Below are positions 6,717 to 13,278 of a stretch of DNA of 14,727 nt, one piece after another. The stretch comes from DATAAZ01 sp036259875 (GTDB lineage Bacteria; Actinomycetota; Thermoleophilia; Gaiellales; Gaiellaceae). The translations under genes were made by a program, and so were the position numbers. The notes under the pieces were generated by a model. It searched no databases. It was not told where the DNA came from and worked only from the letters and a program-made list of their open reading frames with translations. Position 1 is the stretch's first letter. Each line of letters starts with the position of its first letter. The stretch covers positions 1 to 14,727 of the forward strand of contig DATAAZ010000064.1 of assembly GCA_036259875.1 (NCBI GenBank). The letters are read 5' to 3'.

Positions 6717-7226
6717 CTACAGACGATCTCTCAGCTCGGCGAGCGCGGCCCAGCGCGGGTCCACTTCCTCCTCGACGTGCTCGTGCGGCTCGGCGTTGAG
6801 ATCCTTGCCGCATACGGCGCAGAGGCCCGCGCAGTCCTCGCGGCAGAGGATCTTGCCGGGGAGCGCGAGCACGACGGCGTCGCGCGCCCACGCAGAGAGG
6901 TCGAGGCGCTCGTCTGCGACGTACGGCGTTCGGAGCTCGTCGTCGGCGCCCGGATCGGTCGCCTGGTATTCGCGCCCGCGGATCCCGGCGACGACGCGCG
7001 TCTCGGCGAGACAGCGGAAGCAGGGCCCGACGAGAGCCGCCTCGACTTCCAGCTCGAGCACGAGGCCGGAGGTCGTCCTGCTGAGCGTGATTTCCGCCTC
7101 TGGCCGCTCGGGCAGCGGCACGTAGCGCTGGCCGCCCAGCTCGACCGGATCGAGCTCGACCTCGCGCGTCCCGCGGTACTGCTCCCCGGAGCGAATCCGG
7201 ATCGTCCTCAGGTCGATGACCGTCAC
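6717..7226 (-). CDS. YceD/DUF177 family protein
   Basis: DUF177 (YceD) proteins are typically encoded directly upstream of rpmF and have been linked to large-subunit rRNA accumulation; their biochemical role is unsettled. The 169-residue product carries the family's cysteine pairs: CFRC (69, 72), then CREDC (128, 132) and CAVCG (136, 139), which together look like a zinc-binding knuckle. The GTG at 7226 gives MTVIDLRTIRIRSGEQYRG. A -10-like TACCCT lies 7 nt ahead of it, fitting a leaderless transcript. An upstream extension in frame would run antisense through the pyrophosphatase gene and is rejected. A separate promoter for rpmF lies just downstream. Confidence 0.88.
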   Translation of the reverse strand: MTVIDLRTIRIRSGEQYRGTREVELDPVELGGQRYVPLPERPEAEITLSRTTSGLVLELEVEAALVGPCFRCLAETRVVAGIRGREYQATDPGADDELRTPYVADERLDLSAWARDAVVLALPGKILCREDCAGLCAVCGKDLNAEPHEHVEEEVDPRWAALAELRDRL

Positions 7227-7233
7227 GCGGGCC

Positions 7234-7239
7234 AGGGTA
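7234..7239 (-). promoter_or_regulatory. Putative -10 of the DUF177 gene, leaderless
   Basis: TACCCT on the minus strand ends 7 nt before the GTG at 7226, placing the predicted transcription start at or next to the start codon. There is no good -35. The same spacing recurs at several genes in this window. Confidence 0.4.
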
Positions 7240-7271
7240 GCAACGCTCTTTTTCCGGGTACTCGGCCGCGC

Positions 7272-7775
7272 ATGGCGACCGATTCGACGCACGTCATGGT
7301 GCTCGTCGAGATCCCCGCGGGCTCGCGCAACAAGTACGAGATCGACAAGGAAACGGGCGCGATCATCCTCGACCGCATGCTCTTCACCTCGACCCGCTAT
7401 CCCGCGGACTACGGCTACATCGAGGGCACGCTCGGCGGTGACTCCGACCCTCTCGACGCGCTCGTCTTCGTGGGCGAGCCGACCTTTCCCGGGTGCCGCA
7501 TCCGCGCGCGCCCGGTCGGGCTCTTCCGAATGCGCGACGAGAAGGGACCCGACGAGAAGGTGCTCTGCGTGCCGCTCCGCGACCCGATGTGGTCGCACGT
7601 CGAGGAGCTCGACGACCTCCCCGTCGCACTCCGCGCGGAGGTCGAGCACTTCTTCCAGGTCTACGGCGACCTGGAGGAGAAGAAGGTCGGGACGGAGGGG
7701 TTCGGCGACCGCGAGGAGGCGCTTCGGGTGATCGAGGAGGCCCGGCGGCGCGCCGCAGAGAGCGAGGACGTGTAG
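7272..7775 (+). CDS. ppa: Inorganic pyrophosphatase (family I)
   Basis: The enzyme hydrolyses pyrophosphate to phosphate in the cytoplasm and pulls biosynthetic reactions forward, including the adenylyl transfer made by CoaD. The 167-residue product has the soluble family I pattern: VEIPAGSRNKYEID at 12-25, YPADYGYIEGTLG at 43-55, the metal-binding motif DSDPLD at 57-62, MRDEKGPDEKVLCVP with D89, D94 and K96, then the HFF..YGDLE segment near 126-135. The ATG at 7272 is preferred; a second ATG at 7296 (MVLVEIPAG) is possible. No Shine-Dalgarno is visible before either. It sits alone on the plus strand, divergent from DUF177 and convergent with the SepIVA-like gene. Confidence 0.96.
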   Translation: MATDSTHVMVLVEIPAGSRNKYEIDKETGAIILDRMLFTSTRYPADYGYIEGTLGGDSDPLDALVFVGEPTFPGCRIRARPVGLFRMRDEKGPDEKVLCVPLRDPMWSHVEELDDLPVALRAEVEHFFQVYGDLEEKKVGTEGFGDREEALRVIEEARRRAAESEDV

Positions 7776-7794
7776 GCGCGCTGCTCGGGGTGAA

Positions 7795-7836
7795 TGAGGG
7801 GGTGCCGCCCCTCACTCCGGGCGGGACAGGTCCCGC
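7795..7836. terminator. Double hairpin between ppa and the SepIVA-like gene, bidirectional terminator
   Basis: Two adjacent hairpins fill the 63-nt convergent gap. TGAGGGG (7795-7801) pairs with CCCCTCA (7808-7814) over a 6-nt loop, and GCGGGA (7821-7826) pairs with TCCCGC (7831-7836) over CAGG. Position between two stops supports termination for both genes. No long T-run follows. The second hairpin's GGGAC..GTCCC core resembles the palindrome repeated at 14590-14612. Confidence 0.5.
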
Positions 7837-7838
7837 TC

Positions 7839-8327
7839 CTACGTGACGGTCTCGTCGGTGATGCCGGCCATCACCGACTCCTGCGAGCGCTCGTGCAGGC
7901 GCTCGCGGCCGCGGCGGACGGCGCCGAGGAACTTGTCGAGATTCACCTCGAGCGTCGAGAGGATCGAGTCGGCCCAGTCCTCCATCTCGAGGCGCGTCTC
8001 GCGCGCCTGCCGGCGAGCCTCCTCGACGATGTCCTGCGCCTGCCGCTCGGCGAGCTTCACGATCTCCGTCTGGGACGCCTCGCGAACCGCCTGCTCGCGC
8101 GCCTCGCCGAGGATCCGGTCGGCCTCCCGCTTGGCCTCCGCGAGCATCTCCTGGCGCTCCTTCACGATCCACCGGGCCTGCTTGATCTCCTCGGGGATCG
8201 TGGCGCGCATCTGGTCGAGGATGTCGTAGATCTCCTCGCGGTCGATGCGGACCTGGTCGGTCAGCGGCACGGCCTTCGCGTTGTGCACGAGGTCGTCGAG
8301 CTTGTCGATGAGCACGAGTACGTCCAT
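7839..8327 (-). CDS. SepIVA/DivIVA-like coiled-coil protein
   Basis: The 162-residue product begins MDVLVLIDKLDDLVHNAKAV and has a short structured N-terminus, then a long charged coiled coil at about 45-125 (AEAKREADRILGEAREQAVREA and similar), and ends NLDKFLGAVRRGRERLHERSQ. Both ends match my memory of mycobacterial SepIVA, a DivIVA-like protein of division and polar envelope growth, whose C-terminus has a similar LNGTLRSVGRGR segment. SepIVA is about 245 residues, so this is a shorter version with less coil. Genome position agrees: SepIVA also neighbours DUF177, rnc, smc and ftsY. The ATG at 8327 follows the coaD stop by 11 nt with no Shine-Dalgarno. The family is likely; the exact role is inferred. 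Confidence 0.8.
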   Translation of the reverse strand: MDVLVLIDKLDDLVHNAKAVPLTDQVRIDREEIYDILDQMRATIPEEIKQARWIVKERQEMLAEAKREADRILGEAREQAVREASQTEIVKLAERQAQDIVEEARRQARETRLEMEDWADSILSTLEVNLDKFLGAVRRGRERLHERSQESVMAGITDETVT

Positions 8328-8335
8328 GGGCGATG

Positions 8336-8341
8336 AGTCTA
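8336..8341 (-). promoter_or_regulatory. Possible -10 of the SepIVA-like gene
   Basis: TAGACT on the minus strand overlaps the coaD stop codon and ends 8 nt before the ATG at 8327, the spacing seen at other putative leaderless genes here. No -35 is visible, and the match may be chance. Confidence 0.3.
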
Positions 8342-8869
8342 CTCGCGTGGGCTGACCGGCGTTCCCTCCTGTGGCCGCGGGTACATCTGCGCGAACCGGC
8401 GCGCGACCGCGGGCGGGACGAGGTTGTCGACGGCGCCGCCGAACGACGCGATCTCCTTCACCCCGCTCGAGGAGAGGAACGAGTACTGCGGGCTCGACAT
8501 CAGGTAGAGCGTCTCGATGTCGGGTGCGAGCTTCCGGTTCAGGTGGTGCATCTGGAACTCCCACTCGAAGTCGGAGATCGCGCGCAGCCCCTTGACCATC
8601 GTGCGCGCGCCCCAGCGGCGGGCGAACTCGACCACGAGCTCGGAGAAGACGTCGACCTCGACGCTCGGGTATTCCGTGAGCGCCTCGCGCAGGAACTGGA
8701 CGCGCTCCTCGACGGAGAAGAGCGTGTCCTTGTGGCGCGGATCGCGGACGACCCCGACGACGACCCGCTCGAAGATGGTCGCCGCCCGCGTGATGATGTC
8801 GAGATGTCCGTTGGTGACGGGGTCGTACGCGCCCGGGCAGATCGCGGTGAGCGGATCGCCGTCGGTCAC
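8339..8869 (-). CDS. coaD: Phosphopantetheine adenylyltransferase (PPAT)
   Basis: CoaD transfers AMP from ATP to 4'-phosphopantetheine, giving dephospho-CoA in the penultimate step of CoA synthesis. The 176-residue product shows the nucleotidyltransferase pattern: CPGAYDPVTNGHLDII at 11-26 with the TNGH motif, MVKGLRAISDFEWEFQM at 91-107, and YSFLSSSGVKEIASFGG at 129-145. The usual PGSFDP or PGTFDP is PGAYDP here. The GTG at 8869 overlaps the rsmD stop (GTGA), so translation is coupled. The rsmD-coaD pairing is widespread. The last dozen residues (PRPQEGTPVSPRE) are a likely disordered tail. Confidence 0.97.
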   Translation of the reverse strand: MTDGDPLTAICPGAYDPVTNGHLDIITRAATIFERVVVGVVRDPRHKDTLFSVEERVQFLREALTEYPSVEVDVFSELVVEFARRWGARTMVKGLRAISDFEWEFQMHHLNRKLAPDIETLYLMSSPQYSFLSSSGVKEIASFGGAVDNLVPPAVARRFAQMYPRPQEGTPVSPRE

Positions 8870-9408
8870 TCGATCGGCCCGTCGAAGACGGTGATCCGCG
8901 CGGAGCCGTAGCGCCGGCTCGTTCGCCTCGGGAGCGGCAGCCCAGGCTCCTCGCGCGCGTCCGACTCGACGACGACGAGCCCATCCGGCTCGACGACCGA
9001 GGGAAGGTAGGCGGACAGCGTCGGCAAAACCCCTGCAAGCATGCGATAAGGAGGATCGATCAGCACGAGATCGTACCGCTTGCCGGCGCGCGCCTCGGCG
9101 GCGAGCACGCGCGGCACGTCGTCCCGGAGCACGGTCGCCCTGTCGAGACGGAGCTTGTCGAGGTTGCGCAGGATCGTCTCCGCCGCCGCCCGGTCCCGCT
9201 CGACGAACGTCGCGTGGGCGGCGCCGCGCGAGAGCGCCTCGAGCCCCATCGCGCCCGAGCCCGCGTAGAGGTCGAGGACGCGGGCTCCGTCGACGGGCCC
9301 GATCAGCGTGAAGGCCGCTTCGCGGGCGCGGTCGCCGGTCGGCCGGGTCTCGCGGCCCTTCGGAGCGAAGATGCGTGCGCCCTTACGCGAGCCCGCGACG
9401 ATCCGCAT
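8866..9408 (-). CDS. rsmD: 16S rRNA (guanine966-N2)-methyltransferase RsmD
   Basis: RsmD methylates G966 of 16S rRNA using S-adenosylmethionine. The 180-residue product begins MRIVAGSRKGARIFAPKG, typical of the family, followed by RPTGDRAREAAFTLI at 22-36, the SAM-binding loop DLYAGSGAMGLEA at 46-58, an acidic residue ending the second strand in FVERD at 68-72, and the catalytic DPPY at 118-121. The ATG at 9408 lies inside the recG 3' end, giving a 26-nt overlap, and the gene's stop overlaps the coaD start by 4 nt. Tight packing indicates a recG-rsmD-coaD transcription unit. Confidence 0.96.
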   Translation of the reverse strand: MRIVAGSRKGARIFAPKGRETRPTGDRAREAAFTLIGPVDGARVLDLYAGSGAMGLEALSRGAAHATFVERDRAAAETILRNLDKLRLDRATVLRDDVPRVLAAEARAGKRYDLVLIDPPYRMLAGVLPTLSAYLPSVVEPDGLVVVESDAREEPGLPLPRRTSRRYGSARITVFDGPIE

Positions 9409-11512
9409 CGCCGAAGAGCCGCTGGATCTCGCGATCGAGCGGCTGAAGGACCGCCGGGTCGATGCTCGCCAGATCGGCCGCCCATCGCTTCGCTCGCGCG
9501 ATCAGCGAGCGATCGCGCGTCAGGCTGGCGAACTTGAGATCGGGGAGGCCCGATTGCCGCGTCCCCAGGAGCTCGCCCTCACCGCGTAGCTCGAGATCGA
9601 CCTCGGCGAGCTTGAACCCGTCGGTCGTGTCGACGAGCGCCTGCAGCCGCACCTGGGCGGCGTCCGTCAGCTCCTCCTTTGGCCGCGAGACGAGCAGGCA
9701 GTACGACTGCTCGGCGCCGCGGCCGACGCGCCCCCGAAGCTGGTGGAGCTGCGCGAGCCCGAACCGATCGGCCTCCTGAACGATCATGATCGTCGCGTTC
9801 GGGACGTCGACGCCGACCTCGATCACCGTCGTGGCGACGAGGACGTCGAGGTCGCGGCGCGCGAACGCGTCCATCACGGCGCGCCGCTCACGGGCCGGGA
9901 GCTTCCCGTGCAGGCAGCCGACGCGGTAGCCGTCCAGCTCGGCTCGCCGGAGCCGGCCCGCTTCCGCCTCGGCCGCTCGCGCCTCGATCGTCTCGCTCTC
10001 CGAGACGAGAGGGCAGACGACGTACGCCTGGCGCCCCTCGTCGAGGTGGCGGCGGAGACGGGTGTAGGCCTCGGCGCTTCGCTCGTGCGTCACCCAGCTC
10101 GTCTTCACGGGCCGCCGGTCGCGGGGCGGGCGGGCGATCTCCGTCACGTCGAGATCGCCGTAGACCGACTGCGCGAGCGTGCGCGGGATCGGCGTCGCGG
10201 TCATGTGGAGGACGTGCGGGACCCGCCCCGTCCCCGCGGCGAGCGCCCGGCGCTGCTCGACGCCGAAGCGGTGCTGCTCGTCGACGACCGCAACCGCGAG
10301 CGAGTGGAACGCGACCTCCTCCTGGATCAGCGCGTGCGTGCCGACCACCAGCTCGGCCTCGCCCGACCTCGCCGCCTCGCGCGCCGCGGCGTGCGCCTTG
10401 GCGGCGAGGGAGCTCGTGAGCAGCACGGTTCGGACGCCGAGCGCTTCCACGAGCCGCTCGATCGTCAGGAGATGCTGCTCGGCGAGCGTCTCGGTGGGCG
10501 CCATGAGCGCGCCTTGACACCCCCGCTCGACCGCGCGCAGGAGCGCGTAGAGGGCAACGACCGTCTTTCCCGAGCCGACGTCGCCCTGCAGGAGGCGTTG
10601 CATCGGTCGCGCGCCCGCGAGGTCGCGGTCGATCGCCGCGATCGCCTCCTCCTGCTCGGGCGTGAGCGCGAACGGGAGCGCCTCGCGGTAGCGCGCGAGC
10701 AGCGGGCCCGGGGCGCCGAGCTCGGGCGCGGTCGCGCTCTCGTCGAGTGCCCGGCGCCGGCGCGCGAGGCCGGTGAGGAGAACGAGCAGCTCCTCGAACG
10801 CGAGCCGCTCGCGCGCGGCCACCACGTCCTTCCGTGAGCGCGGCCGGTGGTAGGCGGCGAGCGCGTCGGCGCGGAGCGGGAGGCCCGCCCACGCGCGCAG
10901 CTCGGCTGGGAGCGCGTCGTCGATCCAGCGGGCGTGAGGGAGGACGAGCTCGGTCAGCTCGCGAAGCCGGCCCGCCGAGACCGTCTCGCTCGCCGGGTAC
11001 ACGGGGACGAGCCCTACGGTGTGGAGACCGGCGCCCTCGCCGTCGAACTCGTGCTGGTCGACCTTGAACGTCCCGCCCGCCTGGAGCTCGCCGCGGAGAA
11101 GGAGTTGCGTGCCCGGCTTCAGGCGATCGGCGAGCCAGGCCTGGTTGAACCAAAGCGCGGTCGCGCGCCCGCCTTCGGAGTCGGACACGGCCGCCTCGAC
11201 GAGCTTCAGGTTCCGCCGCCGCGTGGGACGCACTCGCGCTCGCTCGACCTTGCAGGCGACGGTCGCCGCTTCGCCGAGCCGGAGCGATGCGAAGCCCGTC
11301 GCGTGCGACCAGTCGAGGTGCGTCCGCGGCACGTGCTCGGCGAGATCGCCGAGCGTGTGGATCCCGAGTGCCGCAAGCCGCTCGGCGAGCTTGGGGCCGA
11401 CGCCCGCGAGCGTCTCGACACCGAGGTCAGGGCGGAATCGGAGCCGCTGCGCCTTCGCCGCGAACGGGACCACGCCAGCAAAGCCGGCGAGCGCCGGGCG
11501 GGTAGTCACCAT
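9383..11512 (-). CDS. recG: ATP-dependent DNA helicase RecG
   Basis: RecG remodels stalled replication forks and branch-migrates Holliday junctions. The 709-residue product is full length for the family. A helix-hairpin-helix-like GVETLAGVGPKLAERLAALG at about 31-50 and an OB-type wedge domain (about 55-160) come first. Helicase motifs follow: Walker A GDVGSGKT at 310-317, DEQHRFG at 411-417, TATPIPRTL at 438-446, TTVIEVGVDVP at 561-571 and QLRGRVGRG at 591-599. The TRG-like C-terminus contains ELRGEGELLGTRQSGLPDLKF. The ATG at 11512 is the best start; a GTG directly after it is possible. There is no clear Shine-Dalgarno. It is the first gene of the recG-rsmD-coaD run. Confidence 0.97.
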   Translation of the reverse strand: MVTTRPALAGFAGVVPFAAKAQRLRFRPDLGVETLAGVGPKLAERLAALGIHTLGDLAEHVPRTHLDWSHATGFASLRLGEAATVACKVERARVRPTRRRNLKLVEAAVSDSEGGRATALWFNQAWLADRLKPGTQLLLRGELQAGGTFKVDQHEFDGEGAGLHTVGLVPVYPASETVSAGRLRELTELVLPHARWIDDALPAELRAWAGLPLRADALAAYHRPRSRKDVVAARERLAFEELLVLLTGLARRRRALDESATAPELGAPGPLLARYREALPFALTPEQEEAIAAIDRDLAGARPMQRLLQGDVGSGKTVVALYALLRAVERGCQGALMAPTETLAEQHLLTIERLVEALGVRTVLLTSSLAAKAHAAAREAARSGEAELVVGTHALIQEEVAFHSLAVAVVDEQHRFGVEQRRALAAGTGRVPHVLHMTATPIPRTLAQSVYGDLDVTEIARPPRDRRPVKTSWVTHERSAEAYTRLRRHLDEGRQAYVVCPLVSESETIEARAAEAEAGRLRRAELDGYRVGCLHGKLPARERRAVMDAFARRDLDVLVATTVIEVGVDVPNATIMIVQEADRFGLAQLHQLRGRVGRGAEQSYCLLVSRPKEELTDAAQVRLQALVDTTDGFKLAEVDLELRGEGELLGTRQSGLPDLKFASLTRDRSLIARAKRWAADLASIDPAVLQPLDREIQRLFGDADRRGLA

Positions 11513-11694
11513 GACGGCCAGGACGGCACTATCGTCGCGCGCCGATCGGACGGATCGTCACTCGAGCATTGTCGCGAGTCTCGGGCGCGCCGCCGCGCCG
11601 CGGGTCGCCCGCTGCGGCTCGTGACGGCGGCTGGAAACGTCGCTCCGACGCGACTTGTCATGCCGCCGCGTCAGCGTCGGCGCACTCGCGCCTG
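11513..11694. other. Intergenic region between the cupin gene and recG
   Basis: This 182-nt gap must hold the recG promoter and the end of the cupin transcript. On the minus strand GATAGT lies 15 nt before the recG ATG and could be a -10, without a good -35. A small hairpin at 11638-11650 lies nearer the cupin end. I see no gene or RNA here. Confidence 0.5.
11638..11650 (-). terminator. Weak hairpin downstream of the cupin gene
   Basis: On the minus strand CGTCG pairs with CGACG over a 3-nt loop and is followed by TTT, about 45 nt after the cupin stop. Five base pairs and three T residues make only a weak intrinsic terminator. Confidence 0.3.
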
Positions 11695-12633
11695 CTACTC
11701 GCCGTCCCAGTAGTCGAGCTGCTCGAGTCGCGTCATCACGCCGACGCCCCGGAACGAGACCTTCTGCGAGCGCGGGTAGTAGGCGATGTCATTCGGCTCC
11801 CGCGTCCCGTACGCCAGGTACGCAAGCTCGCGGTCGCCGGCGCCGAACGAGTGCGCGACACGCGTCCCCGCGGGACGCGCGATCACCGAGCCGCGCCGGA
11901 CCGGATGCTCCTCGTCTCCGAGGACGACGACGCCCTCTCCGTCCAGGACGACGAACAGCTCCTCCTCCGCCGAGTGGCAGTGCGGAGGCCAACCGGTCCG
12001 GCCAGGCGGAATCGTCACATGCGAGATGCCGGTCCGGAGCGAGCCGGCCGCACGGCCGAAGTCGCGCTCGCTGAACCGCGCCTCGCCATGCTCGCGAACG
12101 ACTGGCTCGACGTCGCCGAGGTTCACGATCGTCGCCGGGCGCTCCATCAGCTCGCCCACCTCCGGCTCGCCGACCGCCGCCTCGCGAGACCAGGGATGGT
12201 TCGCCTCGCCGCCGACGAGCGTCCACGTCTGCCCGAGCCAGGCGACGCCGGCGCGCGGCAGGTACGTGACCGCGTCCGCGTAGGAGCGCTGGCCGAACGC
12301 GAGCACGTCGAGCCCTTCAGGGCCCGCCCGCAGCGTGTGCGCATCCGCGAGTGCGAGGTGCACGAGACAATCGCCTTCGCGCACGGGGTAGGCCGCCCCC
12401 GACTCGCCGTCGAACTGCCACGAGACGCCCGAGCCCGAAAGGACGAAGAAGATCTCCTCCTCGGACCCTTCCGTGTGCGCCGGGGTTGACCACCGACCCG
12501 GGTCGACCTGGATGCGTTTGACGCCGACCGTGACGCTCCCGGCGATCGTCCCGAGGTCGTACCAGGTGCCGGCGAGATGACCACGCTCGCGGCGGTACGG
12601 CTGACCGTCGTCCCAGTGAGCGACCCCCGGCAC
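11695..12633 (-). CDS. Double-cupin domain protein of unknown function
   Basis: The 312-residue protein has two cupin beta-barrels. The first has PAHTEGSEEEIFFVLSGSG at 51-69 and a late His in DAHTLRAG near 99. The second has WPPHCHSAEEELFVVLDGEG at 215-234 and AHSF at 260-263. In the second barrel H218, H220, E224 and H261 form a complete classical metal site; in the first only one histidine precedes the glutamates, so metal binding there is less certain. Bicupins include oxalate decarboxylases, dioxygenases, isomerases and storage proteins; nothing here picks one. No signal peptide is visible, so it is probably cytoplasmic. The GTG at 12633 lies 8 nt from a -10-like TATCGT, fitting leaderless transcription. 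It is divergent from an MBL-fold gene with which it shares a promoter region. Confidence 0.85.
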   Translation of the reverse strand: MPGVAHWDDGQPYRRERGHLAGTWYDLGTIAGSVTVGVKRIQVDPGRWSTPAHTEGSEEEIFFVLSGSGVSWQFDGESGAAYPVREGDCLVHLALADAHTLRAGPEGLDVLAFGQRSYADAVTYLPRAGVAWLGQTWTLVGGEANHPWSREAAVGEPEVGELMERPATIVNLGDVEPVVREHGEARFSERDFGRAAGSLRTGISHVTIPPGRTGWPPHCHSAEEELFVVLDGEGVVVLGDEEHPVRRGSVIARPAGTRVAHSFGAGDRELAYLAYGTREPNDIAYYPRSQKVSFRGVGVMTRLEQLDYWDGE

Positions 12634-12640
12634 GCCGCCC

Positions 12641-12647
12641 TACGATA
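12641..12647. promoter_or_regulatory. Shared bidirectional -10 heptamer between the cupin and MBL-fold genes
   Basis: TACGATA reads as TACGAT (12641-12646) on the plus strand and TATCGT (12642-12647) on the minus strand. Each hexamer ends exactly 8 nt before a GTG start (12655 on plus, 12633 on minus). The gap is only 21 nt, so both transcripts would be leaderless and the two polymerases cannot bind at once. The inference rests on motif and symmetry; -35 boxes are not recognisable. Confidence 0.5.
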
Positions 12648-12654
12648 GTCGGCC

Positions 12655-13278
12655 GTGACGGAACCGAAGACGCCCGCCAGGACGCTCGAAGAGGTCGTGC
12701 CCGGCGTGCTTCGCTGGACGGTCGAGCGAGACGAGCGCATCGGCGGCGCAGAGACCGACGCGCACGCCGTTGTCGAGGGCGGCGGCTCCGTCCTCATCGA
12801 TCCTCTCCCCCTCGCCGACGCCGAGCTCGAGCGACTCGCGCCCGTGCAGGCGATCTGCCTCACGGCGCAGTGTCACCAGCGCTCGGCCTGGCGCTACCGC
12901 AATCGGTTCGACGCGCCCGTCCACGCGCCTGAAGGAGTTCGGCCGATGGAGGACGAGCCGGATTCGCACTACCGCGAAGGTGACCTCCTTCCGGGCGGCC
13001 TTCGCGCGCTCCGGACCCCGGGGCCCGAGGAGATCCACTTCTCGTTCCTGCTCGAACGCGAGCCGCGCGTCCTCTTCTGCTCCGATCTCCTGACCAACTA
13101 CCCGGGCCGCCCGCTCGACTTCGTGCCGCTCCAGTACCACGACGATCCCGAGCAGACCCGCCGCACGGTCGAGCGGCTGCTCGACCTGGACTTCGAGGTC
13201 CTGTGTCTCGACCACGGGGCGCCGATTACCGACGACCCGCACGCGGCGATCCGCCGGCTGCTCAGGCGAACCCGCTAG
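12655..13278 (+). CDS. Metallo-beta-lactamase-fold protein with degenerate metal site
   Basis: The 207-residue product follows the MBL-fold layout: an N-terminal strand VVPGVLRWTV, a strand and turn GGSVLIDPLPL at 43-53, the metal-motif position ICLTAQCHQRS at 67-77, ALRTPGPEEIHFSFLLE at 118-134, VLFCSDLL at 139-146 and LCLDHGAPI at 183-191. Active enzymes read THxHxDH at the first motif; here it is TAQCHQR, with at most one histidine kept, and the PGH motif is PGP. D144 and H187 remain. It is therefore probably not a normal dinuclear hydrolase and may be a binding or structural homologue. The GTG at 12655 has no Shine-Dalgarno but a -10-like TACGAT 8 nt before it. Its stop shares the bases CTAG with the convergent degV-like gene. 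Confidence 0.82.
   Translation: MTEPKTPARTLEEVVPGVLRWTVERDERIGGAETDAHAVVEGGGSVLIDPLPLADAELERLAPVQAICLTAQCHQRSAWRYRNRFDAPVHAPEGVRPMEDEPDSHYREGDLLPGGLRALRTPGPEEIHFSFLLEREPRVLFCSDLLTNYPGRPLDFVPLQYHDDPEQTRRTVERLLDLDFEVLCLDHGAPITDDPHAAIRRLLRRTR

Noticed and set aside
6777..7271. In-frame upstream extension of the pyrophosphatase gene
   Set aside because: It is antisense to the DUF177 gene and would add 165 residues foreign to the family. The ATG at 7272 gives a normal length.
7227..7649. Upstream extension of the DUF177 gene
   Set aside because: It runs antisense through the pyrophosphatase gene. The GTG at 7226 gives the normal family N-terminus.
8328..9038. Upstream extension of the SepIVA-like gene to 399 residues
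   Set aside because: The extra part overlaps coaD and rsmD in another frame and is arginine-rich nonsense. The ATG at 8327 matches the family start.
9743..10837. Plus-strand open frame of 364 codons
   Set aside because: It is antisense to the recG helicase domains and has no recognisable motif or ribosome binding site.
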